This document shows positions 46,536 through 57,076 of a DNA stretch of 64,000 nt, piece by piece; position 1 is the first letter of the stretch, and every line of letters begins with the position of its first letter. Made by a program: the position numbers and the translations under genes. Under the pieces are notes generated by a model, which made no database searches, was not told the origin of the DNA, and saw nothing but the letters and a program-made list of their open reading frames with translations. The DNA is from Ctena decussata (Eukaryota; Mollusca; Bivalvia; Lucinida; Lucinidae): the NCBI GenBank assembly GCA_963989385.1, contig OZ022499.1:35704993-35768992 (forward strand), in the 5' to 3' direction.

Positions 46536-47439
46536 CACTGGCGCTTGAACAACAAATGTCGTGAAAATACTCCTATGTATTCTATAATATACCCTATGGT
46601 CAGGATCGCCGCAAATGCTTGGCAGTTTTTGAACGATTCATATTACAATTAATATTCAACACCAAAATTTAACACTCAGCCGTTTGTTAAGACTGATGCT
46701 CTTACCTGCTTACGTGTCTCTGCATCCAATAATTACGAGTAAAGTGCGCTGGTTAGAAGAAAATACGATCTTTTATCGGCAATTCATTTTTTCCTGAAAT
46801 CAATCGGGTAGCCATATGGCTGTCTGGTACCCTGTCTTATTTGCGAGTTCTTTTGGGGTTAAGAACAGTACTCAAGTGGTCGTGTTGTTGTTGTTGTAAC
46901 ATTCTATTTGATTCTATTCTATTAGTTGTTGTTGGGGCTCTACTGGTTTTTCCGCTTTTTCTCAAGTTGAATTTTTGTTTAGGCATTACCAATATATAAT
47001 TTGTATATTTTACGGCTTCTGTCTTCCGATTGTTTCAATCAAATTAATGTATTCAACGGTGATACCCTTTATTAGCCTAGTACCTTCGCTCTCGCCAAAT
47101 TCCGTCGCATGCATTGGGAGGGTACTGTATTTTACCCATCGGAAGCCGGGGACCAAGCTTATCCGGAAATGGACAGCTGTTGGATTTCAGGAAGAAATGA
47201 ATATTGCCGATAAAAGATCGTATTTTCTCCTAGCCAGCGCCGTTTCCACGTAATTATCAGATGCAGAGACACGTAAGAGCATAAGTCCTAACAAATGGCT
47301 GAGTGTTAAATTTTGGTGTTGAATATCGTGATAGGAATCGTTAAAAAATTGCCAAGCGTTGGCAGCGATCCTGACCATAGAGTATATTATAGAATACATA
47401 GGAGTATTTTTCACAACATTTGTTGTTCAAGCCTCAGTG
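46536..47439. mobile_element. hAT-like foldback element with 8-bp target duplication
   Basis: The ends are CACTGGCGCTTGAACAACAA and (minus) CACTGAGGCTTGAACAACAA. The arms are about 260 bp, including TATGTATTCTATAATATACC and TCTGCATCCAATAATTACG. The direct repeat GGTGGAAT flanks it (46,528-46,535 and 47,440-47,447). An 8-bp duplication plus CA.TG termini fits hAT. No transposase is visible. The 75- and 92-codon frames lie in the arms and middle. The copy at 62,291-63,719 has the complementary duplication, so insertion preceded the block duplication. Confidence 0.85.
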
Positions 47440-47662
47440 GGTGGAATATCTCTTGTATTAGGTGAATTAATGTTGCCTTTGGCATTTTATGTTCATGGCA
47501 ATATCATTTAAACAGTGCTGGGCTTTCCAAATCTAGAACATTTATGGGGTGTTACTTACATCCCTCGATCAATTTTTCAGACATAAGTGGTGCAGTTATC
47601 AATCAAAATTTTCCATACAGTATTTGCGTCAATGCAAACTTTTCAATATTCGGTATATTATT

Positions 47663-48965
47663 GTCGCACCTGCTTTAGCAAGGTGCGATATAGGCGTCCG
47701 GTTTTCCGTGCGTCCGGCAGACCGTCCGTCTGTTCACAATTTACGTCGACCCTAGCATTTTAGTCCTTTCAAAAGACTTATTCTCTAAAACCACTGCATC
47801 CATGGTTCTCAAATTTCAAATGCAGCATGATCAGACAGCAGGGCTTCAGAATGGTAAAATTCAGGCGAGTCTAGAATCCAAGATGGCTGCTTTTACTAAA
47901 AATAGCAAAACCAATAAAATAAATGTTTTCTCCAGAACCGCTCTGTATATTGGCTGAAATTATGTATGAAGCATAAGTGTGACCTTGGTATTCAGAATTA
48001 TCAAAACGAAAAAAATCTATCGCGGAATTAGCTCACAGTGACCTTATGTCGACCCTAGAATAATTCACGTCGACCCTAGCATTTTAAGTCCATTCAAATG
48101 ACTTATTCTCTGAAACTATTGCATCCATGGTTCTCTAACTTCACATGCAGCATGATCAGACAGCAGGGCTTCAGACTGATAAAATTCAGGCGGGTCGAGA
48201 ACCCAAGTTGGCTGGCGTTACTAAAAATAGCAAAACCAATAAAATCAACTTTTTCTCCAGAACCATTGACATATTTGGCTGAAATTTTGTGTGAAGCATA
48301 AGTGGGACCTTGGTATTCAGAATTATCAAAATGAAAAAAAATCTGTAGCTGAATTAGGTCACAGTGACCTTATGTCGACCCTAGAATAATTTACGTTGAC
48401 CCTAGCATTTAAAACCACTGCATCCATGGTTCTCAAATTTCACATGCAACATGATTAGGCTGCAGGGCTTCTGCATAGTTGAATTCAGGCGGTCCAGAAT
48501 CCAAGATGGTCGCCATTACTAAAAATAGCAAAACCAATAAAATCAACTTTTTCTCCCGAACCACTCTGTATATTTGGCTGAAATTTTTTTATATGAAGCA
48601 TAAGTTGGGCCTTGGTATTCAGCATTATCAAAACGAAAAACATCTGTATCGGAATTAGGTCACAGTGACCTTACGTCAACCCTAGAATAATTTATGTTGA
48701 TCCTAGCATTTAAGTCCATTCGAATGACTTATTCTCTGAAACAACTGAATCCATGGTTCTCAAATTTCACATGCAGCATGATCAGTCTGCAGGACTCCAG
48801 AATGATAAAGTTCAGGCGGGTCGAGAATCCCAGATGGTCACCGTTACTAAAAATAGCAAAACAAATAAAATCAAGTTTTTCTCCAGAAGCACTAGGTATA
48901 ATCATTGAGTTCTTCATGTGAAGGCACACAGCAGGTGCGACATAGCAGTCTGCGGAATTCTTGTT
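47663..48965 (+). mobile_element. Pearl/Helentron-like element P2, tandem core of about 324 bp
   Basis: 5' end GTCGCACCTGCTTTAGCAAG continuing GTGCGATATA (hairpin), then a CCGT-rich patch. Four core units start at ACGTCGACCCTAGCATTT, near 47,743, 48,067, 48,391 and 48,692, the last one partial. 3' end GCAGGTGCGACATAGCAGTC then TGCGGAATTCTTGTT. The 5' GTCGCACCTGC and 3' GCAGGTGCGAC are exact subterminal inverted repeats. Units carry AGGTCAnnnTGACCT palindromes. Non-coding; frames of 67-114 codons recur because the core repeats. Confidence 0.8.
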
Positions 48966-49187
48966 TGATATTTTCAGCAAGTACAGAAATAAATGATCTG
49001 CATGTTTTTCGTCAAGCTGCTTGCAGCCAGTGAGATCGACAGTTTCCTTTAGATATGAGGTTGGCACATTCATCTGTTTGTGGGACCGTCTCTCTGTATA
49101 ACACTACCTTGATTTTAAAGACCTTAGCACCTTAAAACTTAATCGCTACCTTACAACAAAAAGATTCTGATTGGCTTTCACAAAACT

Positions 49188-49660
49188 AGGTCACTGTGAC
49201 CTACTTTCGCTTAATAGAACCACATTTTTAGTTTTTAGGTCAGCTCCAAAATCTCGCTTTCCATAAGCCCCAGACCTTTGAAATTCTTCTGTGCTTGCAC
49301 CTTATCACACCAGGTCACCTCCAACACAACTAGGTCTCTATGACATAATAATTAAGTACCACATTATTAGTCTTCGAGGTCAGCCCTATATCTCGCCTTT
49401 CATAGGCCCAAAATGCACCTTACTACTCCAGGTCACATACCGACGCAACTAGGTCACTGTGACTATCTTCTTTGAAAAAGTACCGTGTACCGCTTTTTTA
49501 GTTTTGGAGGTCAGCACCATATCTCCCTTTTCTTAGCCTCAAGACCTTTAAAATTCTATCAGTGAATGCACTTTACCACTCCAGTTACCCCTGACGTTGT
49601 GTCAGGTCAGGTACTGTGATCTACAGTACCACAATAAAGTTTTCAAGGCCAGCCCAATAT
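49188..49660 (+). repeat. Tandem array of about 145-bp units with AGGTCA sites
   Basis: Phrases 'AGGTCACTGTGACCTA', 'TTTTTAGTTTTTAGGTCAGC', 'ATCTCGCTTTCCATAAGCCC', 'GACCTTTGAAATTCTTC' and 'GCACCTTA.CACnCCAGGTCA' repeat three to four times at about 130-150 bp. A perfect AGGTCACTGTGACCT lies at 49,188-49,202. Mirrored at 59,786-60,265. Confidence 0.7.
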
Positions 49661-49669
49661 CTCGCTTTT

Positions 49670-50559
49670 TAGGGACAGGTTATTTATTATCAGTATATGT
49701 GTGTGTGGGGGGGTGCTGGCTACATTTCCATATGACTGATATGAGTCACCAAAATTTTCCTGACACCCCTCCCCCCCCCCAGTCTCACCGGAATTTTTTT
49801 CCGACCCCCCAGATAGGTGACCAAAATTTTTTGTTATGACCCCCACTCCCCCACCCACCACCATCCCAGATCCCCAGCTACCCTTCACACACACACCATA
49901 TTTCATGTCAGACTGTCTTCAATCAAATGAACATTTTCTTACTCTGACAGGTTGATAATCATGCAGATTAATGGTCTTTAAATTTTGTCAGCATATTTTT
50001 GCACTTTTGCTTATGGCCATCTAGAAATCTGTTGTTGAATGTTCAATAAAAGTGTTAAAAATAGTAATGAAGAGAGGGGTCTGGGGGAATAGCCCCCAGA
50101 AGCCACAGTAGGTTTGCTGATGACAAGGCAACTGGAGAGCTGATATCACAAACGCAGACATTTATTTAATCAAGAACAAAATCATAGACAATTGTATACT
50201 GTTCTACTTGCAAATCTTGTTTGGACATGATATGGCCCAGTTTTTTGTGTCAATACCATACATGTAAATGTCTTTAAGTTTGAGTTTGCAAGAATAGAAG
50301 TAATAGGGTGGGGGGGGGGTCTGGGGGGCAAAGCCCCCTCTCCCCAGAAGCTGAGACAATCTTTAAAAATGAAGACTGATGGAAGAATTCTGACCCCACC
50401 GCCCAATATGCCAAATAAAATGACCCCCCCCCTCTCCTTGCTCCAAGGCTTTTTCATTCCCCCCCCTCCCCCCACTAGTACATCACCAAAAAATAATCTG
50501 ACCCCCCCCCTCCCTAAATGTACCCGGCCCCCCACCTGATAATAAATGACTCGTCCCTT
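49670..50559. mobile_element. GGGAC-ended MITE with G/C-run arms
   Basis: The ends are TAGGGACAGGTTATTTATTA and (minus) TAAGGGACGAGTCATTTATT, both followed by TCAG. The interior is full of facing C and G runs (CACCCCTCCCCCCCCCCAG, GGGTGGGGGGGGGGTCTGGG) and can fold over much of its length. The 87-117-codon frames are Gly/Pro artefacts of these runs. Inverted copy at 58,856-59,785. Confidence 0.75.
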
Positions 50560-50696
50560 ATATAGGCCTCAGACCTTGAAACTTGCTTTATTCTTTTCCT
50601 ACAACAAATCTAAAGAATCTGGGAATATCGTGCAACCTTCTGTTCATTTTCACCGCAGAAATCTGCTTTGTCCTGGAGCAAGGGTAGTCAATTTTT

Positions 50697-51785
50697 GTCG
50701 CACCTGCTTAAGCAAGGTGCGATATAGGAGTTCACTTTTCCGTCCGTCCGTCAGTCATTCCGTTCGTCCGTACGTCCGTCCGTCCGTCCGTCCGTACGTA
50801 CGTCCGTCCGTCAACAATTACGTCGACCCTAGTGTTTAAGTCCATTTCTCGCAAACTATGATACCTACAATCATCAAACCTGGCATAAAGCTTCTTCTTA
50901 GAATGTTCTCGAGGGTTTTTGCTCTTATTTTCACCCCTGACCTATAATTTATGCACTACTGACTTTGTAAAACAGTCCGTCAACAATTACGTCGACCCTA
51001 GCGTCGACCCTAGCATTTAAGTCCATTTCTCGCTAACTATGATACTGACAATCATCAAACCTGGCATAAAGCTTCTTCTTAGAATGTTCTCGAGGACTGT
51101 TGCTCTTATTTTTACCCTTGACCTATGTTTCATGCTCTGCTGACTTCGTAAAATGGTCCCTCAACAATTACGTCGACCCTAGCTATTAAGTCTATTTCTC
51201 GCAAACTATGATACCTAGAATCATCAAACCTGGCATCAAGCTTCTTCTAAGAATGTTCTCGAGGGCTGTTGCTCTTTTTTTACTTTGACCTATATTTCAG
51301 GCTCTGCTGACTTTGACAAATTTGATATTCAAAATTATGTCGACTCTAGTGTGTAAGTCCATTTCTCACGAACTATGATAACTAGATTCATCAAACCTGG
51401 CATCAAGTTTCTTCATAGAATGTTTTCAAGGGCTGTTGCAATTAATTTACCCTTGACATATATTTAACGCTCTGCTGACTTTGCAAAATATTACACCCAA
51501 AATTATGTCAGTCCTAGCGTTTTAGTCCTTTTGTCTGAAAGTATGATACCTGTAGTCATCACACCTGGCATAAAGTTTATTCTTAGAACGTTCATGAGGG
51601 ATGTTGCAATTATTTTTACTCTTGGCCTATATTCTATGCTCTTCTGACTCAGTAAAATATTACATCGAAAATTGTGTGGACCCTAGCATTTTTGTCCATT
51701 TCTCATACAAATTCTTTTAACTAAAGTCTTTACTACTGTGGAAGCCCAATGCAGGTGCGACATAGCATTCCGCGGAATTCTTGTT
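50697..51785 (+). mobile_element. Pearl/Helentron-like element P1, boundaries set by an empty site
   Basis: 5' GTCGCACCTGCTTAAGCAAG continuing GTGCGATA (hairpin). A CCGT/ACGT microsatellite follows at about 50,742-50,815. About five and a half core units of about 170 bp start at ACGTCGACCCTAG or variants (near 50,821, 50,991, 51,171, 51,338, 51,506, 51,675). 3' end GCAGGTGCGACATAGCATTC then CGCGGAATTCTTGTT. Host sequence reads GTCAATTTTT before and TGCCATTTTGACGG after. The inverted copy has GTCAATTTTTTACCATTTTG (RC of about 58,709-58,728), so it inserted between two T residues with no duplication. Non-coding; all transposition functions would come from elsewhere. Confidence 0.85.
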
Positions 51786-52124
51786 TGCCATTTTGACGGC
51801 ATGCAAACATATTGAATACACGGACCGGAAGTTATTGAGTATAAATGGCTCCATCCATCACCATAACTTAAAAGGGCTATAAGGTTGATAAACGTTTTTT
51901 ACCAATCAAACTATAATTATGTCACAGGTCAGTTTTGTTTTGTTCGATTCTCCTAACAATGTTCCCCAAGTGGCTCAGTGTACCAGCAGTACGTAACCAT
52001 AGTTGCACGCACTTGGCGCCGTGTGTCCATCCAAAAGTGCAGTTTTGGATTTTATTTTACTTGATAAATAAAAGTCATTCTAGGAAAAATTGGTAATTCA
52101 TTCATGCTAATTCTTGAATACCGT

Positions 52125-52488
52125 AATGACCCCAAAAATTTTGGACACCCGAAAGTCAGACAATTATTGTTTCAAAATTCTTAAAAAGTAATGCATCCAA
52201 ATGATGCTCAATGAATGGCAAACATTGTAGATCCTGATTAAACTCTCCTTCAGGATCATTTTGATTTGGGTCTACATTGTTTGCACAGATCTGTCGGTCC
52301 GAATATTTAGGGCAGGGCCTGACAAATCCATTGTCCGGCTGCCCGGGACAAGTTAAATTTTTCCTTACTTGCCCAGAAAAATACTTACGCTATATAGGGA
52401 AAACTGAAAAAAAATCAGCATTTTGTAGCAGTACCGGACAAGTAGATCAAATTTTGATTTGTCAGGCCCTGCTTAGGGTCATTACGGT
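52125..52488. mobile_element. M2-type MITE carrying a nested MITE
   Basis: The ends are TACCGTAATGACCCCAAAAA and (minus) TACCGTAATGACCCTAAGC. The interior resembles M2 (GCAAACATTGTAGATCCTGA / GGGTCTACATTGTTTGCA). It is interrupted at 52,313 by the CAGGGCC element. Confidence 0.6.
52313..52471. mobile_element. 159-bp CAGGGCCTGACAAATC MITE at the breakpoint of both inverted blocks
   Basis: The perfect 16-bp inverted ends are CAGGGCCTGACAAATC / GATTTGTCAGGCCCTG. Homology to block I copy 1 comes in from the right and stops near 52,362. Homology to block II copy 2 comes in from the left and stops near 52,370. The other two locations each hold only one half (41,374-41,483 and 58,137-58,197). Confidence 0.75.
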
Positions 52489-52806
52489 AGCTTAAAAGAG
52501 GATTCACCAGTATAGAAAACAGAATGTGCAGTTAGCTTGAATGTTAGATCTAGTATTATTATTTTTTGCAGGTTTGTGCCATTATGGAGAAAAGGAAAGC
52601 TAGTACACATGAGCTGGTCTCTCAACAGAACATGACTCTGACGGCAGCTAGTATAGGAGTTCAGACCTACAAGGATGGAATTTCTCAAGCATAAATCTAA
52701 AGCTGGAAAAAGTACAAGAATAAAAAAGAAAATGTGGAAAAGTGCTGAAAAAATGATTTTTTTTTGGTTGATAAGTTAATGTATGCACTGTTTAGTACTC
52801 ATGTAC

Positions 52807-53026
52807 TACCGTAAAAATTCTTAATATTGGGACACCAAAAATAATTACCATAATTGTCCTAAAATTGGAACAGATTGGTTTTACAGTGCAGTAATGTGTC
52901 CAAAAATGCAAATGGGATGGCAAATAGTGTAAATCCTAATCAGACTTCTCCTCAAGAAGCAGTCTGATCTGGGTTTGCACTGTTTGCTCAGACCGAACTG
53001 TCCCAATATATAGAGGTTTTACAGTA
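52807..53026. mobile_element. MITE, family M2
   Basis: Inverted partner of 40,816-41,034: TACCGTAAAAATTCTTAATA ... TATAGAGGTTTTACAGTA. Confidence 0.7.
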
Positions 53027-53289
53027 TTTCACATCATACTTGAAGACAAGGTGTAACTGGATTCAAACTTCAGGACTGGAAGGTCATCAGTATTTCAAAA
53101 TTCTACTAATTCAAAGAGTAGGCTCCTTAACTTTTTGTTTCCGATCTTGAACTTCAGGAAAGCAGGAAAGATCTTTGTGATAATGTTTGTTGATAATAGA
53201 CAATTAAAAGATGTACACTCCCTTGTGACAGGCATTGCACATGGGCATCCTTCGTATCTTACAGACACAATTTTCTAGTTTCAAATTAA

Positions 53290-53630
53290 GAATGTATGGG
53301 TACAACCTTTTGTTTTCCCTTCCTTTTTACAAAGATGAACAACTTGTGTGACTTCCTATTTGCTTCCCTCATGTTTTTTCACCATTTTTATTATGGGAAA
53401 CAACCAAAGTGACTTCCTGTTGGCTTCCCTCATTTCTCCACCATTTTTTTTAAAACTTGACTACTGTTTGCTTCCTGGGATGATGGCCTTTCAAATTGTA
53501 GTCTACTTGTTTAGAAAAGAATTTGCTCCTAGGGAAGCAAATTCTTGCCTACAGAGAGTTGACTCCCATTCAGAAAGGAGATGAAATGAAAATGACAGAG
53601 TCGCTTCCCCTGAGAGGGTACCCATTCACC
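53290..53630. mobile_element. TGGGTACA-ended MITE with TTAA target
   Basis: Inverted partner of 40,196-40,537. TTAA lies at 53,286-53,289 and 53,631-53,634. The 78-codon frame within is not conserved as coding. Confidence 0.75.
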
Positions 53631-53913
53631 TTAATTCATTTATGTGAGTGTGTGTGATATGATTATGAGTTTCATGGCACATCAGCACAAAAAGGCCATC
53701 TCACTCTAAATCAAATGATTTGAGAAACAATTACATGTGCGTATGTTAGTCTTTAAAACATCTGGCTCTTGATTACCAGAATTACACTAGTTCTTATACT
53801 TTTGTTAAACTTTACCTGTATATTTCATGTTGATTCTTATACGCTTGTTCGAAAAAACGGGACATATTACATTATGGCACTGGGGTCCTTCCCTCTGTCC
53901 GGGTTAACTTTTT

Positions 53914-54210
53914 GTCCCCCGCCTTTTCAAAGAAAAGCGGAGGGACATAGTTTTCGGCATTCCGTCCTTCCGTCTTTCCGTCCCCCTAAAGTAGTAGGTA
54001 CCTTGTGTGCGCAACTCCTCCTACAGTTTTATGCCGATTCTTTCGAAACTTTGCAGATGTTTTTGTCATGGTCTGAACTAGCAGAAAGTGAGATACAGCT
54101 GTTGCTTTTCCAGCAATGGTGGTGTAAAAGTTTGTCACATTTTCTGGTTTAGCTCTGTTTTGTGACGCTGAGCAGAAAGGCGAGACAGAGCAGTTTGCGG
54201 AATTCTTGTT
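53914..54210 (+). mobile_element. Pearl/Helentron-like element P5 (chimeric with respect to P4)
   Basis: The 5' hairpin is GTCCCCCGCCTTTTC AAA GAAAAGCGGAGGGAC, then CCGTCCTTCCGTC. The 3' half from about 54,060 is the same as P4 (CAGCAATGGTGGTGTAAAAG, TTCTGGTTTAGCTCTGTTTT) and ends TGCGGAATTCTTGTT. The upstream 80 bp (53,836-53,913) is the 5' end of the P3-related element seen at 39,996. The locus therefore joins parts of two elements that are separate in copy 1. Confidence 0.7.
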
Positions 54211-54369
54211 CTTAATAGTGGTCAACAAAATAATAAATCTAAACAGCTGCACTTGTTTGGAGAATGAGTTATGCTTTAAATGTTGAGTGAGCACTTTCAG
54301 ATTTACAGGTAAATCACAGCAACACAGCTTAAAGGGGACCACAGTTAAATGTAGTTTCATTTGAAATAT

Positions 54370-54605
54370 AGGGGTAGCAGGAGATCAAGCCATAGCCAAG
54401 TGGCTGTACTGGCAGTGGCCCACAGTGTATCTTAGGCATCCGCGCCTTTCCCTATGTTATCCTTCCCTGAATTAAAAAAGGTACCTGGTATTGCTGGGTT
54501 GAAAGAAATTTCCAATCAATGGATGGCCCAACAGGGATTCAAACCCTGGACACTCTGCACCATAACCGAGATTCCCAGACCATTTGACTACGGCAGCCGG
54601 TGATT
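54370..54605 (-). mobile_element. SINE S2, intact copy with empty Spy site
   Basis: Head, body and tail match 32,050-32,144 plus 36,615-36,755. The uninterrupted GGAAATTTC (RC of 54,505-54,513) shows the ancestral AAATTT target of the Spy-like insertion. Confidence 0.8.
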
Positions 54606-54680
54606 AGCACACTTGCTCATAAAACATCACACTACCCCCTCTCATTAAATGTTGGGAGAAAATCAATGTAGAAGAACGGG

Positions 54681-54862
54681 TGGATGACGCCATTTTACAT
54701 CATTTTCTAAAGTATTTCAGGACAGTGGGAGGGTGATACTGAATGCCTTGTGCAGTACAGAACCCTCTTTATGGTTGAAAAGATATCCATCTCTAGAAGG
54801 AATCGAACCCGGATTGATCGCTCAGCAGGCAAGTACATATGCCACTGAGCTATTAGGCTCCT
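54681..54862 (-). mobile_element. SINE S1
   Basis: Inverted partner of 31,841-32,040. The minus strand reads GAGCCTAATAGCTCAGTGGC ... CCGGGTTCGATTCC, then the S1 body. Confidence 0.8.
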
Positions 54863-55008
54863 AAATAAATGCAGAACTGATTGTTGAAAAATAAAGCAAA
54901 CATTGAATGACTTTTCCCACTGACTGTCTTAATTAAAATGAAGAATATGAACTGATAAAAAGCATAGCTTGTCATCTGATCCTATATTAAATGTATTTAT
55001 GTATATAT

Positions 55009-55214
55009 GAGCCACGACATGACAAAACAAAGTGGAATGTGTGCCACGAGAACTCAGATCAGCCTTACACCCGACCAATCTGATCAGAGTCTCTGCTGTC
55101 TGCATAAAGCTAGCTTTGACCCTTAGCTACCCTTTAAGCACACAGCGAAACCTATGATCAGACTGGGCGGATGTCCAGACTGACCAGAGTCTTCGCCAAG
55201 CGCACTTGCTTTTT
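55009..55214. mobile_element. M1 MITE, left portion (split by P3)
   Basis: It starts GAGCCACGACATGACAAAAC and runs to GCGCACTTGCTTTTT. The remaining end (GTTGCTTTTGCGGTGTCGCA then GCTC) is at 56,466-56,489 beyond P3. Confidence 0.75.
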
Positions 55215-56465
55215 ATACGCCTGTTTGAAAAACGGGACATATTATGCTATGGCGCTGGCATCCGTCCATCCGTCCGTCTGTCGTAAACTTTTTTGTTTCC
55301 GGATAACTCCTCCTACAGTTTACATCCGATCAAACTGAAACTTGGTATATAATAAGACTATGAGGTGGACCAGCCCATATTATTTTGAGGTTACGCTCCA
55401 ATGATTTTTAACGGAGTTACAGCCCTTTATGTAGAATTTTTGGGGTGTTTGTTTCCGGATAACTACTCCTACAGTTTTCATCCAATTAAGCTGAAACTTT
55501 GTATATAGTAAGACTACTATGTGGAGTAGCGCATATTATACGGAAATTTTGCTCCAATGATATTTAGCGGAGTTACAGCCCTTTGAAAAAAGTCGTCTAT
55601 GGCAGTTTGTATGGCAATTCTTTAGCATTCCATAACTTGGTTACTCTTTGGAATATCATGATGAAAATGTATATGAGGTTAAGACAACATGTCTCATACA
55701 AGAATGGTTACTCCCCTTTAGTTGTTGAATAACCTCCCTTTGATTATTTTGTTAGACTATATTTGTATACCTCATATCTAACTAACCCTTAGGACTATTG
55801 TGATGAAATTTAATAGTAATGTATATTAGGTTAACATGATAGGCCCCATATAAGAACAATTGCCTCCCCTTACTTTTTTTGGAGTAACTTCCCTTTGAAT
55901 ATTTTCTAAGGCTATTCTTGTGCAAGCTGTAAGTAAGCAACCATACAGAATATTTTGATTAAAATTTATAGCAATATGTATTAGGTTGAGGCTGTGTGTC
56001 TTAAATATATAAGAATTATTGCTCCCCCTTCCTTATTTATGGAGTTACGAGGCTTTATTAGCCGAAACTATGTAGTCTGGCCCATGTTCCTATTTCTGTA
56101 TGTATTCTCTGGTCTTGAAGGAACTTTCTATATTTTAATTACATCCGTTTGATTAATTTCTGTGACTATTCTTGGGCAAGTCATTACTAGGTAACGGTAT
56201 GGAATATCTTGACATGGAATATCTTGACGAAACTTTATAGCAATGTGTATTAGGTTGAGACAGTATGTCTGATTAAGAATAATTGCTTTCCCTTCTTTAT
56301 TTTCTGTGTTGAGTTATATCCCTTTGATTACTCATTAAGGCTTTTCTTTTTAGAACCCTAATGTTTGGAATATCTTGATAAACTTAATTGCAATGTAGAC
56401 AAGGATGAAATGGTGCAAACAATCAGAAATGGGCATATATTGCCCCGCTTGCGGAGCTCTTGTTT
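55215..56465 (+). mobile_element. Pearl/Helentron-like element P3, boundaries set by an empty site
   Basis: 5' ATACGCCTGTTTGAAAAACG continuing GGAC (hairpin), then CCGTCCATCCGTCCGTC. Core units of about 150-160 bp follow, beginning 'GGATAACTCCTCCTACAGTT' (55,300 and about 55,460), then diverged units with 'TGGAATATC.TGATGAAA'. 3' TATTGCCCCGCTTGCGGAGC then TCTTGTT. Copy 1 of the block has an uninterrupted GCTTTTTTGTTGC (RC of about 31,484-31,496). Insertion was thus into a T run with no target duplication. Non-coding. Confidence 0.8.
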
Positions 56466-56544
56466 GTTGCTTTTGCGGTGTCGCAGCTCATATTATGTTT
56501 CAATGCCTTGAATCAACTACTGTTTAAACCAAAAACCACCGCTG

Positions 56545-56640
56545 CATCGCACACTTCGTATTAGTTCGTCTGACTCATGAGCCAGAGGTCCCGGGTTTGA
56601 TACCCTGGCAGGCCACATACTTCCGTTTCTTCTGCTGATT
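56545..56640 (+). mobile_element. SINE head, family S4 (tRNA-Met-like)
   Basis: TATTAGTTCGTCTGACTCAT, GAGCCAGAGGTCCCGGGTTT and GATACCC have the order of a tRNA with a CAT anticodon. The tail continues into CTTCCGTTTCTTCTGCTGAT. It contains the empty S3 site (56,597-56,612). Confidence 0.5.
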
Positions 56641-56989
56641 TAAGGGAAGTTGGTTTGAACTTTATTTTATTTGCATAAACACTAATACATTTATTCACAT
56701 TTCAAAACATAGCATTTTATGCAAATGGGATTCAGAAGAAAGTCAAACGACCTTTTTCAAATCTGTATCCCAAGGGAAGTTGTCAATTACTGGTGGAAGT
56801 ATGTGCACTTAGTACTGGTAAACCGGTTGTAAAGTACCACAGAAGTGATATGAGAATGGCCTTGGGATGTGCTCTCAAAGACGGAAGAGTGGTAAGAATC
56901 AGGTTCAGGAATAAAAACAAAAAATGAAAAAAAATCATGACAAATCTGGCACAGAGAGTACTTTGTGGAAAGCTCCCCAAGGGCACATG

Positions 56990-57076
56990 TCGTCGGAATG
57001 ACGTCATACTGACGGCGATGCGACGTCACAACGTCGCATCAACGTCAGTACGACGTCATTTCAACGTCGTGTCTGC
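56990..57076. repeat. ACGTC-unit palindrome, second copy
   Basis: Inverted partner of 30,857-30,937. Same approximately 10-base spacing of ACGT cores, with a few changes. Confidence 0.75.

Larger units (their letters stand above)
46259..52370 (+). repeat. Inverted duplication block II, copy 1
   Basis: From 46,259 onward the sequence matches 64,000 downward in reverse complement, through 52,370 / 58,137. Differences include a pearl-like element present only here (50,697-51,785), and a 265-bp tandem duplication and a 519-bp foldback present only in copy 2. Local identity looks about 90% or better by eye. The true left end is unknown because copy 2 is cut by the window edge. Confidence 0.9.

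Noticed and set aside
48729..49073. 114-codon minus frame with relatives at 60,469-60,720 and 61,141-61,368
   Set aside because: The similarity comes from the tandem core of pearl-like element P2, not from selection on a protein. Frames occur on both strands.
49643..50535. Gly/Pro-rich frames of 80-117 codons near 49.6-50.5 kb and 58.9-59.9 kb
   Set aside because: They are read through poly-G/C runs of a foldback MITE, in several frames and on both strands.
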